A DNA stretch of 64,000 bases from Morinoia aosen (Eukaryota; Arthropoda; Malacostraca; Amphipoda; Talitridae). The translations under genes and the position numbers were made by a program. A model generated the notes under the pieces. It ran no database searches and had not been told where the DNA came from. It saw only the letters and a list, made by a program, of their open reading frames with translations. The stretch lies in assembly GCA_030386875.1 (NCBI GenBank), contig CM059578.1, positions 19,701,009-19,765,008 on the forward strand, written 5' to 3'. Below, one piece after another: positions 21,491 through 32,547 of this stretch (position 1 is its first letter; every line of letters begins with the position of its first letter).

Positions 21491-22437
21491 CTGAAATTCC
21501 AAAAATCAATGCCTTCCCATGAAGGGTGCATTCTTAACCATTAAATTTTGTAAAACCATGTATTCCTGTATTCAAGCCAGAGGAAAAAACAGTTGAGTAT
21601 TTTTATGTATTATCCCAAACATGCAGGTCATAAATCAATAACCAAGAAGTTGATAAACTTATTCTGATTACAGTTTTGTAGGCCCATAGACTACAACCAT
21701 AGTAGTTAAAGAATGCATTTTCATAAAACGGATTAACATATGGATAACAGTGAACCCAGAACAGGTGTTCTTAAAGAGTAAGTGAGTGGATTTATTTTAT
21801 TCAATTTTTACAATCAAAATTTCAGCATGAATAAAACCGGTAAGTCAGAGGTTGAGGCACCAGAAACAAGTTATAGAGATACCTTGAAAGGTGAAAATTT
21901 GCGAAGGTGACTTGCTGCATGCACAGATCTTGAATTCTTATCATCCATTGACAAAAACTATAATTAAACAAAATGAAGTGCTATCTAAAAATAATTCACC
22001 ACTAAAGATATAACTTTCAAACTATTCTGAAGTTGTTAATGGTTTCTTTTAGCTTTGATTACATGTTTGTTGTTCCCCATACCTTTCACTATTTTCGTTA
22101 CCAAGAAAAGAACATATCGTACTTTGATTTTGTTTAAGCGCATCAGGATGCTAATGGCAACAAAATTGTTTACTATACGAGTATGAATAGCTTATGTTCA
22201 TCAGTTGAAAAATTTCCTTTGAGGAATTATAATCAACAAAAAATTACACAATAGCCAAATCATTATGACACGATGAAGAAAGGGCATCTTGCTTCATTCT
22301 CCTAAAAATTCTTAACCCTCACTTTCCAATCCATGTAGAGTCTAACCAAAAACATACCCAACACAAGTATGTTTAGAAACTTGTGTTGGGAGAAGAGTAC
22401 CACCAGAGAAAAGGATCATAGTGATGATGGTAGAGAT

Positions 22438-22566
22438 TCAGAGGTGCTTGAACTTGAAGGCAGGGCCTTTGTAACGACCTGTAGGGAAGGTCCCCAATTC
22501 GAGGAAGGCCCATGGAAAGTCTTCAATGATTTCAATTGTTTCTTGGGTGGCAATGGGCATCTCAAC
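22438..22566 (-). CDS. Putative last exon of an unidentified host gene
   Basis: On the minus strand an acceptor with a strong pyrimidine tract (TTCTTCTCTTCCGTCAG) precedes a 43-codon frame that starts VEMPIATQETIEIIEDFPW and ends GRYKGPAFKFKHL before TGA. Composition looks like a real soluble protein: mixed charge, few low-complexity runs. I do not recognise the family. It is not prefoldin 3. The partner exon is uncertain; the candidate at 23115-23235 fits only with a weak donor. Confidence 0.45.
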   Translation of the reverse strand, partial: VEMPIATQETIEIIEDFPWAFLELGTFPTGRYKGPAFKFKHL

Positions 22567-23114
22567 CTGACGGAAGAGAAGAAAATAATTAGCTTATTAA
22601 CCATAGGTGGCTTTCTAAAAATGACAGAAACTCTAAATAATTATGAACAACTTGGTATATTAGAATAACACGCAGGAGCAAATTAAATTTTAATTTTGTA
22701 AAATTTCAATCAAGCATAGATGAAGCTCATCAAAGTAGTTTTTGTGGAGAGATGTGACAGAGCCAGAATTTTGCCAAAGCTAAAGCACTGGAACTGTCAC
22801 AGGATGTTAAAAGTTGATTATCATTTCCAATAGTATATGTAACAAATAATATTGATTATGAAAAATGTATCCAATTTACAACTTGCATAGCATGCTGACA
22901 TGTTGAAGTACCAAAATTTTGGTTCAGAAATAAATGGAAAATTGATTTTAATCCACAATTTTGCACTCCATATTTTTTATTGTTGTATGCCATGAAAACT
23001 AATTCTTTATGAACTATATTGTTCAAATAATGCTTTCATATATACTAATCTCACTACCCTCAATAGTCATGAATGAAGTTAGGAAGGAAAATTTTATACT
23101 GCAATGAAATACTA

Positions 23115-23235
23115 ACCATTGTTGAAGATTATGAAGACCCAGCTCTGCAGTTCCATAGTAGAGACACCTGATGACATTGAGTCACCACTGCTCAAAAAAT
23201 GCTTGGAAGCTCTACAGAGGCAAGAAAACTGCCTC
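23115..23235. other. Possible exon, strand unresolved
   Basis: The plus strand has a clean frame reading KTQLCSSIVETPDDIESPLLKK. The minus strand has a good acceptor (TTTTCTTGCCTCTGTAG) and a donor-like AATG|GTTAGT bounding the same segment. Both cannot be right. None of the minus-strand frames joins cleanly in phase to the exon at 22438-22566 through the strong donor. Confidence 0.25.
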
Positions 23236-23239
23236 AATT

Positions 23240-24555
23240 TTCATTTTAAAAAATTTCTATAATTGATTCTCACACAAACGTCTTTTATGCAAAATAGCCA
23301 AATGTTTGAAAACTATCTGAAAAATACACAAAAAGGGTTAAATATTTGGTTTAATTTCACAGACTGTGCCCATGACACATGACAGTTAAGAAACACCCCT
23401 AAATGTTAATTATTACTGTTACAACAAAGTCTGCACAAACATACATCAATTCAATATAATGATAATTGATGCTTATACTATTTCATACACTTTGTGATTA
23501 AGAATGGCATGTTGGATAAATTTATTTTTGTAGATAGATAACAGAAATATTTTGAATTAAATTTGAGACATTATAGTTTAGAACAGCTGACTTATCCAAC
23601 TTCCAATAGAGCCCCATTCATGATATAACAAATGAAAACAATACATTACCCAAAGCAAAGGATGTTAAGCCTGATTAAAATAGAATTAGCTACTATCATA
23701 ATTTTGGAAAAAGCTTAAATTAAAGCAATTCACTTTTGGATCCACAAGCAGAAGCAGTTATAATTTTTAGAAGCCTAACAAGTCCCAGCATGCAGTTTTT
23801 AATTAAAAATGCAAATAGAATCATGAATGAGAAGAGTTTTCTAACTAATGTTTTTTCATAAAAAATAATTAAACTCTAAACATACTTGTAAATGACTCTA
23901 CATACAGCTATAACTTTTTTACCCACTAACTAATTGGGTCAACAGGACAGGTAAATTTATAAAATAAGTTGCAATTATGCTTATTTAAAATTACAACTAT
24001 AAGTTTGTGAAAGATTGAATATTTCTCCATGATAATTTTTTTATCATACTATTTCTAATCTGGGTACTTGATTCTAATGTAAACAAAAGGCTATTTTATT
24101 GACTATATAGTATTTTATTTAAATAAAAAAAATTTACCAAGAAATACAATATATAAAGGCAACATATTGTGCAAATGAATTTTTGGGGCAATTTTATCAT
24201 CATATTAGTAGCTACCATTGTTGAAATACAAATGAAATATATCCAAAATTTTATTATGATGTCAAAATCACTAAACTTTGATAATTTTATGCATGTTCAG
24301 TTTCCTTTCAGAGAGGTAATATTTCAATTATATTCACATCAATTAAACCCAAACCTACTTACATACTCAGCCATATCTGAATAAAATGAAATAACCACGT
24401 AACGAAGTTCATTTTGGTTAGTAAATGTCCGTGCCACCGTACAATCAACTAAATTTGCACTAAAAACATAATTAAATCGATAAAATAGGAAAAAAAAACA
24501 AATTATTCACTCGCAGCAGAACCACCTTCCACTATACATAAACAAGGAAATACGC
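23240..24555. other. AT-rich, no gene seen
   Basis: Strongly AT-rich sequence with no motif or long tandem repeat recognised; probably intronic or intergenic. Confidence 0.45.
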
Positions 24556-24560
24556 TGTTT

Positions 24561-24634
24561 GATGGAAAGTTCGTGTTCGTGTTTTCCAACACGATGGAAA
24601 ACACGAACACACCGAAATCTGCGAACTTTTCATC
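24561..24634. repeat. Short palindromic repeat
   Basis: GATGGAAAGTTCG at the left pairs with CGAACTTTTCATC at the right (one mismatch), and inside it TGTTCGTGTTTTCC pairs exactly with GGAAAACACGAACA around an 8-base spacer. It looks like the hairpin core or terminus of a small MITE; the element end could be near GGGCCTTAA at about 24705. Confidence 0.6.
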
Positions 24635-24699
24635 TGTGTTCGTATTCGCTGACTGCCGAAAAACACGAACTTCGGGCGAAAGATTGATAGTGTGGACGG

Positions 24700-24970
24700 G
24701 CCTTAATTAGACGATTCGGTGTTGGCCCGGTGGCCGGCACGGTATACAGAAGACAGGTAAGTCCACTTCAAAGGGGACAGCTGCTCGAAACCGTTAGACA
24801 AGCCAGCCAATAGGAGACGTTTGAGCTGATACGTCACCGACCCCATACCACGTGATTCACACGTCACTCGCGGCAGCGATGCTCTGGCTGCCGTACGTAT
24901 GATTGCACCATGGCAGGAACTGCTGGATTTCCGCACATACGTATTAAAATTTTTTTGAATAATATGGAAA
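24700..24970. promoter_or_regulatory. GC-rich promoter-like block
   Basis: In an AT-rich region, 24700-24930 is GC-rich with a CCAAT box (about 24812), a CACGTG E-box near 24850 and a strong splice donor CAG|GTAAGT at about 24758 on the plus strand. Together these could be a promoter and 5' non-coding exon. No downstream coding exon is recognised, so this is tentative. Confidence 0.25.
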
Positions 24971-25917
24971 CTATGATACTGAAAAACTTTGATAATCTCG
25001 TATGCAATGCTGAATAGCCACGTAATAATAAAAATTTGTGTGCACACTGGGCAAAAGTTTCATATTTATCAATACAAAGCTCCGTTTGCGACTTGCATAC
25101 TCATTGTAATTCTCAAATTCTAATTTTTCTTCTAGAGTGTTAAAAGGATAAATCAAATGAAAGTCCTCATAATGTTTCTTTATATTTCAGAACGAAACAC
25201 TGAGTTCATCATTTTTCAACGTAAATAAAACACAGGATAAAATTACTCTTGCAAACAATGCTTTCCGCTTCAAGAAAGTCTTCTATTCTTATAGAATACT
25301 TGTTGAACGATGTACATAGGAAGCAGGATTAGTTATTTTACAATGTCCATCATCTCTAATGGACTTTTATTTTAGACTATATATATACACATATATTGGA
25401 GGCCTCGTATAAAATCAAATTATAAGAAAAGGCTCCCGAAGTACAAATCTTTCTCTTGCACCTTTTCCATATTCTGCTGTGCTCTTTTACTCTTACCTAT
25501 CGATTTGTTCAGATGATTTTTGAATAATCACCGCTACCTCAAATTGCGTTATAAAAAATGTGTTTTCAAGATTAGTCAATTTTCGAATTACTCTGTATCC
25601 ATGATGTACGTGTTAATAGTTGAAAATTTGAATAACGAGCATCGTTGAACTAAAAGTGTAGCTGCTCTGAGTAACCACAGGAATATTGGCAGTATTGCTG
25701 TAGTCATTCCAGCAGCTACACTTTTCCCCGTGAAAATCCCTCAATACAGTAAAACATGCATTTGGCCTAGTTTTACTACATGGCAAAAGTAGCCTTACAT
25801 CCATATTTATTCGATCAATACATTATTGTAGCAATTAAATATTGAACACTACGCACTTGAATTATTTAATATACATATACGGCACACATCCTATAATATG
25901 CAACTTGCTCCGGTTAA

Positions 25918-25948
25918 TTATAATAATAATAATAATAATACCAATAAT
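25918..25948. repeat. (TAA)n microsatellite
   Basis: About eight uninterrupted TAA units followed by CCAATAATAACAATAA. No terminal element sequence was recognised next to it. Confidence 0.85.
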
Positions 25949-26267
25949 AACAATAAACTCAGTTACCGACAACTTCGGTTATAGCTCTTTAGTCGTCGCT
26001 TTGGGCATTGCTACCAAAGTTGCTCTGCTGTTGTAAGGTGGTACGCTGAAGTCATCAGTGCCTTCCATCTTTCTCTCCGCTTTCTATTCAAATTACTTCA
26101 ATTATGTTATTGCTCGCATATTCCATCATACTCAGTCAAGTGCGAAACCACTCAATACAATACACTTTTCCCCAAAACAACAAAACTCATGTCCGACTTC
26201 AACACATAAAGTATGCCCTCCTATCGTCGGGCCACAACAATTCTCCAGAACTTCACCCCCATTCGTT

Positions 26268-26640
26268 ACACAGATTAGATTAGATTATAAGTTAGTTTAA
26301 GCCTCCCTAACCGCTACAAAAATAGAGCGTATCGAAGAGAGGAAGGAGGAAGGCACCATTTAGTATGGAGATAAGAGAATGAGGAATCTATGCAGAAAGG
26401 GCATAGAAACAGTAAGATGAGAAAGAAGTTCATGAAACAAGATAAAAGTTGAAGAAGAAAGTCAGAGGTGCTGAAAAACAGGACAGTAGTGAACCGAAAA
26501 AAGGTGGTCCTTGACATAACAAAAAACATTTTATTTCAACAAAAAGAAGGCCTCCCTAACTCACAGCTCGGGCCCTCACATTTTTCCCCCGGGGGCGCTA
26601 ATTCCCATAGATACAATACTTTAGTCATACTTTATGAATA
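26268..26640 (+). repeat. Repeat family R, copy 1
   Basis: It begins near TTAGATTATAAGTTAGTTTAAGCC and shares with copies at 27481, 29280, 31000 and 32885 the blocks AGAGAGGAAGGA(AG)AAGGCACCAT, GAATCTATGCAGAAA, GTGAACCGAAAAAA, and TTTTAACAAAAAGAA(AG)GCC. All copies are on the same strand. No open frame is conserved. Continuity with LINE-J (see 27763-29540) indicates that R is the 3' untranslated end of that LINE. Confidence 0.8.
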
Positions 26641-27480
26641 AGTCCCCCATCAGACAACAGGTTGGCCACACTTATGTTTCCTCCTGTGACCGCTTAGAAA
26701 TTTCAAATCTCATTTCCTTCCCTGTTGGACATAACAAATTATAAGAGTTCAGCTATAACCAGACGCTTGAAATGTAAAATACACATTATGATCACTATAT
26801 ATAAAAGAATTTCATGCTACGCCACTATTTTTCAGTAAATTCACATTAGTATTCACCATTCAATAATTTGCACGTCAGAAACCTGAGAATTTAAGCCAAA
26901 AGCGTGTTTTGGTTTCTTATGAGCAAATAAATAAGTTTTAAATGTGAAAGAATGAAGCTCCATCCTGATACAGGACATTAGACGAAGATAAAACGTACCT
27001 GTTTTACTGCCCTAATGTCCTGTGACAATGATGATCTTAATGCTCATATATCTGAAGTGAGAATGAACTCAACAGGGAGCATGTGGTTCTCGGACATGAC
27101 TATTAGTTAGGGTGTAAAATTTAACATCCTCACCCAATCTTCTTGCACAATTTAATGAAGCCTTGCCTAAACATTCGTCACACGAGGAACGAGAAATGCC
27201 GTCAAACATCTTCGTCAAATATGTACTACGGTAAGCTAGCAATGAGGTCGTTCCATTCAACTGTGATGGAGGAAAACGAACGCTGCAAACAACCGATACT
27301 AAAGGAGGAAATCTCAACGCAATTTCTCACAGTTCTATAATTCTTGAGGTCAAGTATAGCTAACCTAAAACTTTAAATCAAACTTGCAATCTACCCATCT
27401 TGACACATTTGTGTCTAACACGTGGTACTACAAAAAAAAAGACTCACTCATTGCAACCGCCACAGCAAGTTAGTCGTCCA
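26641..27480. other. No gene seen
   Basis: Mixed AT-rich sequence between repeat copies. Open frames at 27069-27317 and 27143-27340 overlap on opposite strands and carry no motif I know. Confidence 0.35.
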
Positions 27481-27760
27481 ATGATTAGATTAGATTATTA
27501 GTTAGTTCCTCCCTATCCGCAACAAAGGCTATCTAAGAGAGGAAGGAAGAAGGCACCATTTAGTATGGAGTTAAGGAAACGCGGAATCTATGCAGAAAAG
27601 GCACAGAAACAGAAAGCTAAGAAAGAAGATCATGAAACAAGAAATAGTTGAAGAAGAAAGTAGTAGGTGCTGAACACAACAGAACAGCAGTGAACCGAAA
27701 AAAGATGGTCCGTAACAAAACAAAAACCTATTCTATTTTAACAAAAAGAAAGTGTGTTTT
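27481..27760 (+). repeat. Repeat family R, copy 2 (interrupted)
   Basis: It matches copy 5 (32885-33260) up to TTTTAACAAAAAGAAAG at about 27751, where the 5'-truncated LINE-J begins. The junction suggests that LINE-J was inserted into, or joined to, an existing R copy. Confidence 0.75.
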
Positions 27761-27762
27761 AA

Positions 27763-28896
27763 CAAACACACCTCCTCACATACGCAGACGACCTAACCAT
27801 CTTCTCCCTACACCCTAAACACGAGACCGCCGCCACTCAACTACAAGATTACATCCACATAATAGAGAACTGGCTAGAAACAAACAGACTCAAGGTCTCC
27901 GCAAACAAATCCTCACTCACACCCATCACACCTTATAATAGAGAATACAACATCCATCCCCACGCCACATTAAACAACACCCCCATCCCCTACACAGACA
28001 CACCCAAAATCCTTGGAGTTACATATGACAGAGGTTTTACGTTCAGCCCACACACTAACAATATCAACACTAAATGCAACACTAGGCTGAACGTCCTCCG
28101 AGCACTAACACATACTACATACGGCCACTCCAAGGAAGACATAACAACAGTATACAAACAGTTCATCAGACCCATCCTCACTTACGCACACACATCTTGG
28201 TACGCAGACACTGCTCGCACTCACTTACAAAAACTACAGTCCACACAAAACACAGCGTTGCGCATTGCCACGGGCTGTACACGATCGACCCCTATAGCAC
28301 ACCTACACGAAGAAGCCCTTGTCCTCCCCCTCCTTGACCACATGAACACGCTAGGGACAAACTTCTACACCTCCACACAAGACCCTGCCCACCCGCTACA
28401 CTACATGCAACAACCCCGGCCAACCCAACGAACATTACACACCACCCCGGCCACACACCTCAAAACACTATACGACTCCCTCCCTCCCTGCCCCCCTGAC
28501 ACCTCACTACGTACACACATACACACACAGTTCACCTCACGCGCCCTCGCTGCCCTACCCCCTAACTCCCTCCTCGGAGTGAGACCCCCCCCCCCCCCCG
28601 TCCCCTCGACGGAGCGATCCCTCCCCCGGCAGGATCGAGTCCACCTGGCGCGGCTGCGGTGCGGGCACCACACTTCACTCCCCTCATACATGCACAGAAT
28701 AGGACTTGCGGAGGACGACAGCTGCGTCTGGTGTCAAGCCAACGTGGGCGATCTTCCGCAAGTCCTCCTTCACTGTCCCGCCCTACACGCACACCGATAC
28801 ACACACCAGATGCATGCACTGGAGCACCTCTGGACTCGCCCCGCGGACGTTTTGAGGTTTCTGCACGACGCGGGCGTCTTCCAGAGGCCCATATAA
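27763..28896 (+). CDS. LINE-J reverse transcriptase C-terminal part (5'-truncated)
   Basis: A single open frame of 377 codons runs from QTHLLTYADDLTIFS, the catalytic YADD of the reverse transcriptase, through NRLKVSANKS and KILGVTYD (thumb region), FIRPILTYAHTSW and LRIATGC, to a C-terminal His/Cys-rich segment RLRCGHHTSLPSYMHR...CVWCQ...HCPALHAHR and a stop. The layout fits Jockey-like LINEs without RNase H. Everything upstream of YADD (fingers, endonuclease, ORF1) is absent, as expected from incomplete reverse transcription. The frame is uninterrupted, so the insertion is fairly young. A run of C at 28588-28601 encodes a proline stretch. Confidence 0.88.
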   Translation, partial: QTHLLTYADDLTIFSLHPKHETAATQLQDYIHIIENWLETNRLKVSANKSSLTPITPYNREYNIHPHATLNNTPIPYTDTPKILGVTYDRGFTFSPHTNNINTKCNTRLNVLRALTHTTYGHSKEDITTVYKQFIRPILTYAHTSWYADTARTHLQKLQSTQNTALRIATGCTRSTPIAHLHEEALVLPLLDHMNTLGTNFYTSTQDPAHPLHYMQQPRPTQRTLHTTPATHLKTLYDSLPPCPPDTSLRTHIHTQFTSRALAALPPNSLLGVRPPPPPVPSTERSLPRQDRVHLARLRCGHHTSLPSYMHRIGLAEDDSCVWCQANVGDLPQVLLHCPALHAHRYTHQMHALEHLWTRPADVLRFLHDAGVFQRPI

Positions 28897-29540
28897 CCAC
28901 ACCCCTCTTCGCCTCGGGCCGGGCCCGGTCTGGGGCGGCCCTGGCCGCGGCGGACCCCTTCGAGCGGCCGTCGGGGCAAAACAACAACAACCTTGGTGGT
29001 GGTGCACTGCGTCCTGAGGTGGGCAAGATTAATCGGTTTTAAGTTAGTTTAAGCAGGCGTTGCTATAGCGTGAGGCCTACAACACTACAGCATGAGATCT
29101 AACTCTAGCTAGTGCTATAGCGTGAGGTCTACCTCTATCTAATACTATAGCGTGAGGTTAGGTTACTAATGGATATTACCAATTCTCATACATTTGATTT
29201 GGCTAAAAACAATTAGTACATCTCAAACTGTACCTGGGTAGGCGATATATGGCAATAGACCTCACGCTATAGTAGCACCGTTTGAGCCTCTCTAACCACA
29301 ACAAAATGTTTCAAAGAGAGGAAGGAACCATGTAGTATGAAGTTGCACGGAAACTAGCGTACGTTCCCACACAAGGTCTCTAAGGCTTAGAAACTGTGAG
29401 CTAAGAATGACTACATAACTCAAAACAGGACAGCAGTGAACAGAAAACGATGATCTATTACAACAAAAAAAAATAATTTTATTTCAATGCAAAGAAAGCC
29501 TACCTCTCATCTCGGGACCTCACATATCTGAGGCGGGGAA
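28897..29540 (+). mobile_element. LINE-J 3' region containing R-family sequence (copy 3), split by a MITE
   Basis: After the ORF comes a GC-rich 3' UTR (28897-29040), then TTAAGTTAGTTTAAGC, which is R-family sequence. It is interrupted by the 225-bp MITE at 29055-29279 and resumes as GTTTGAGCCTCTCTAACC, continuing as R-family until about 29530. Removing the MITE and one target duplication restores an unbroken R sequence joined to the LINE-J UTR. Confidence 0.7.
29055..29279. mobile_element. MITE with 24-bp terminal inverted repeats and 8-bp target duplication
   Basis: The left end GGCGTTGCTATAGCGTGAGG and the reverse complement of the right end, GGTGCTACTATAGCGTGAGG, match closely. The flanks are GTTTAAGC (29047-29054) and GTTTGAGC (29280-29287), an 8-bp duplication with one change. 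Two further internal copies of the CTATAGCGTGAGG motif occur at 29116 and 29145. An 8-bp duplication fits a non-autonomous hAT-superfamily element. Confidence 0.8.
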
Positions 29541-29821
29541 AGACAGTTCAGTCCCACAATTGAAATTTTTCTAAAAGCTTGAAAACAGAAGCTACACCCT
29601 GAGCTAAGTTTGAATGAAGAAAACGATCAATTCACCACTCGTAAAGACACGAGCAAAAAACCTCAGGAACGAAACTTTATTGAAATAGTTTTCTGAAGAG
29701 GGATAAATATTCTAACCTTTCCAGATGATCTTTGTCTTGATTGAGATCTTAGTTATTTGTTGGGGGAACATACATCTTACTAGGGTTACGATATCTGAAA
29801 TAATTGATCTCCAATCACTAA

Positions 29822-30004
29822 TTTTATTTCATCATTAGAGAGCTGCAGACTCCATTCAGTGGCTACTGAGAAGTGACATTCGAGTAGATGATTACCTACG
29901 GCCAAAAACATCATATGTTTTGGGCCGTACCAAAACTCCTACTCGAATGTGAATTCTCGGTAGCTGTTGAATGGAGTCTGCAGCTCTCTAATGATGAAAT
30001 AAAA
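29822..30004. repeat. 183-bp near-perfect hairpin
   Basis: The two ends TTTTATTTCATC / GATGAAATAAAA are exact complements, and the arms stay paired with few mismatches (AGAGAGCTGCAGACTCCATTCA with its complement; CATTCGAGTAG with CTACTCGAATG) to a short loop at AACATCATATGTT. It is probably a small MITE; transcription would give a long hairpin RNA. Confidence 0.85.
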
Positions 30005-30250
30005 GATTAGGTATGGCCACAAACACATTTCGAGATAAGCACGTCGTGAAAACGCAAGAAAACAGTCGTATTCCTGATTGTGCCAGTAACGGGCAATTTC
30101 ACCAAATTTTTACAGTATTCTTTTTTTGACAGAAAAACCATGAAAGAAGAGCATTTTAGAACATAACGTACATACATACATTTTTTTAAACATTCTATAG
30201 AACTTAGAACATGCAGTTGTGAAGCAACATGAAAATCTACTAAACCTCAC

Positions 30251-30363
30251 CTAAGAAAATCAAGGTCCGAAACGACCTGGGTGAGCTCGGTGTTCGCGTT
30301 GCTGAGGTTCTTGTTGAGCAGTACCTCTGCTGCGTCCAGGTCATACTCTAGCATCATATTCGC
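30251..30363 (-). CDS. Prefoldin subunit 3, third identified exon
   Basis: Minus strand, acceptor TGTGCAG, then ANMMLEYDLDAAEVLLNKNL to LTQVVSDLDFLR, ending in phase 2 at the donor G|GTGAGG. The ANVMLEYD...AxxLLxKNL...DLDFLR sequence is characteristic of the C-terminal half of prefoldin subunit 3 (VBP1), a subunit of the hexameric co-chaperone that delivers actin and tubulin to the chaperonin CCT in the cytosol. It joins in phase 0 to the exon at 31576-31732. The final exon, expected to encode the TTTEVNMARVYNWDVK-type tail, was not found in the window. Confidence 0.92.
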
Positions 30364-30999
30364 CTGCACACACGAGTCATCACTGTATTATTTAGGTTAA
30401 AACCATGGGTTTAAGTTCAATTAATAAGTTTTCTACAATTAACCAAGAGATACATAGATCAGTAACAAAGCATCAAAGCAGAGGAATCTTGCTGTAGCAG
30501 TTTGAACTAAAGCATTAAACAAATGCAGAAAATCAATGTCTATGTTGGTAGACTTCGATCTATCAATGGAATAGGAAGAGATGCAAAAATTTACTTTCAA
30601 TAACTGAACTGATGAAATGAAGTAAGCAATCACACATAACGAATTACTTGGTTAGTTAGTACACTGGGTTCTCCAAAAGACCAGAAAAGAGAATACAACC
30701 AAATAAGCACTGATGCAAAGATCTTACAGTATTGCAGTTAACACTCGTTATCTGCAAAACACACTCATAGATGTAATTATTGCAGCTGAGATTGCAGTTT
30801 CCTTTCAGAAAAGGGGATAGACATAGTAATTCAAGAGGTTTCATTTATTGATAAGAAGAGGCACTTATGCATATGTACCTTTAGCAGAGCTTAGAAATTG
30901 CTCATACTACTGGAGAGTTTTCAGTCATTCTGACTTGATATTTTAAGCTTTCACAAAAAGGGGTAAAACCGCCAGTAAAATATACACAATAATTATGTA

Positions 31000-31190
31000 C
31001 ACTGGTTTGATTAGATAACATGAAAAATTAGACACCAGTGAACAAAAAAATTGCCTACGACAAAACAAAAATTTTTCTACATCAACCAAAGGAATACCTA
31101 CCTAATCTTCAGCTTGGATCCTCACATCTCACCCCTGGCAGTACTAATTCCTATAGATGCAAAAGTTGTTCTTCCATGAGAGGGCGCACT
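31000..31190 (+). repeat. Repeat family R, partial copy 4
   Basis: Blocks CCAGTGAACAAAAAAATTGC, ACAAAACAAAAATTTTTCTA and CCTACCTAATCTTCAGCT...CCTCACAT match the 3' half of R. The 5' half is missing or badly diverged. Confidence 0.65.
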
Positions 31191-31575
31191 GGTTATATTG
31201 ATCTAACTATGGCACAGATACACCCAAAATTAGGGCACAAGCTGCTTCAAGTAATTAAATGTAAAGGCAGTAGCAATGAAGCAAACACATGAGCAGCATA
31301 CTAAAAAGTACAAAGCTTCTGCATAAAAATGACAGATATTACAACCCACCTAAGAAAATAGGTTTAACAAAAATCATCTACAATTAAAAAGAAAAATACA
31401 AATATATAATCAAACTTTTCTGCTTTGCTCTTATTTCAAACTGAAATAAAAATGAAAATAAATTCCTCCCTACCCAAACATAATGTCATTAAAAGAAACA
31501 ATGTGATTAAAATCTTTTACCTCTTAACTTCTCCTAATTTCTTACAGCAGTTGAACTTAGTCCAGTTTCACTAAC

Positions 31576-31732
31576 CCCAAGCCATAAGCAGACTTTGTTG
31601 GAAGGAGGAATGGTACCTTCAACATAGAGTTTGTCAGACAGCAGGAATTGAGTTTCCAGATCCTCCGTGCTGTCTTGTCGAGCCTTCATTTCTTCTATGA
31701 TCTTTTTGATGTCTGGCACCTGGTGCTTCAGC
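31576..31732 (-). CDS. Prefoldin subunit 3, second identified exon
   Basis: After acceptor TGGTGCAG the exon reads (K)LKHQVPDIKKIIEEMKARQ...LETQFLLSDKLYVEG...NKVCLWLG, ending in phase 0 at the donor G|GTTAGT. It corresponds to the end of the first coiled-coil helix and the beta-hairpin region of the prefoldin fold, which mediates hexamer assembly. The first codon is split with the upstream exon (AA|G). No stop or frameshift is present, and the exon appears functional. Confidence 0.93.
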
Positions 31733-31867
31733 CTGCACCAATAAATAATGGATAAGTGAATATTTCTGCAGATGTCAAAAATATTCACTTCATGGAACAT
31801 AAATTCTAAACATTTCTTGACAAATAGTGTTAGAAAAATTAAATACTGCACATATGATTTTAGTGTA

Positions 31868-32100
31868 TAATAATAATAATGAAGGCATCTACGGATGCTT
31901 TATTTCCAATTTCAAGCCTGATACATATCACCTTGTACATTGGATTTTCAAATGCCTTATAACTAACGCCTGGACGCCATTACGCTTTCCCCCGGTCAAG
32001 ACCGGTACCCATTTCAGACACCTGGGTAGAGTGGGGTATTGTGCTTGGAATTTTTCCCCTATACCCAACAGAGAAAATCGCCACCAGCGCCGGGTGTATG
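31868..32100 (-). mobile_element. SINE family S, copy 2 (head-less)
   Basis: Closely matches 35008-35230: tail of AATAATAATAATGAAGGCATC on the left, then the GCCTGATACATATCACCTTGTACATTGG body and CACCTGGGTAGAGT.GGGTATTGTGC. It stops before the tRNA-like head. Inserted in the intron between the first two prefoldin exons. Confidence 0.85.
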
Positions 32101-32547
32101 AAGAACAAGAGATTATAACCAAAGAGGAAAGTTTTAAACTTTCTGAATGGCAATTAACAATATATCCCACCTACATTCAATGCATGCTGGAGAAGGGAAA
32201 AATATTACTTTGGCAAGTTGGCTTACATCAAAAACATTAAGACATCTTAATTACACTAATGAAATTAGATGCATAGCATTACATATATTAGAGTAGCACT
32301 TTTTACAAAAACCCATCCTTTGTCTTGCCTAATGAGCAACAAATACTAATGATGAACTTTGATACAAAACAATTGTGTCCTCACCAATAAGCAAGAGAAA
32401 ATTTTACATTGGGCATAAGAGCGCTTTTTTGATTTAGTCAAAAAATAGGCTACTACTTCAACTGATACGGACATAGTTGACATAAAATAAATATGCTCTA
32501 CACAAATGTGCTTCTTTTAAATCTTTATTATAAAATAATAGACCCAC

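Noticed and set aside
22369..22668. 99-codon plus-strand ORF
   Set aside because: It is the shadow of the minus-strand exon at 22438-22566, which has a proper acceptor and stop.
24720..25047. Coding gene in the GC-rich promoter-like block
   Set aside because: Open frames run through both strands without motifs; only a donor-like site and CCAAT/E-box words are present, so I kept it as a tentative regulatory block.
28401..29042. Several long GC-rich ORFs antisense to or overlapping LINE-J
   Set aside because: High GC removes stops; only the frame continuing the reverse transcriptase (27763-28896) has motifs.
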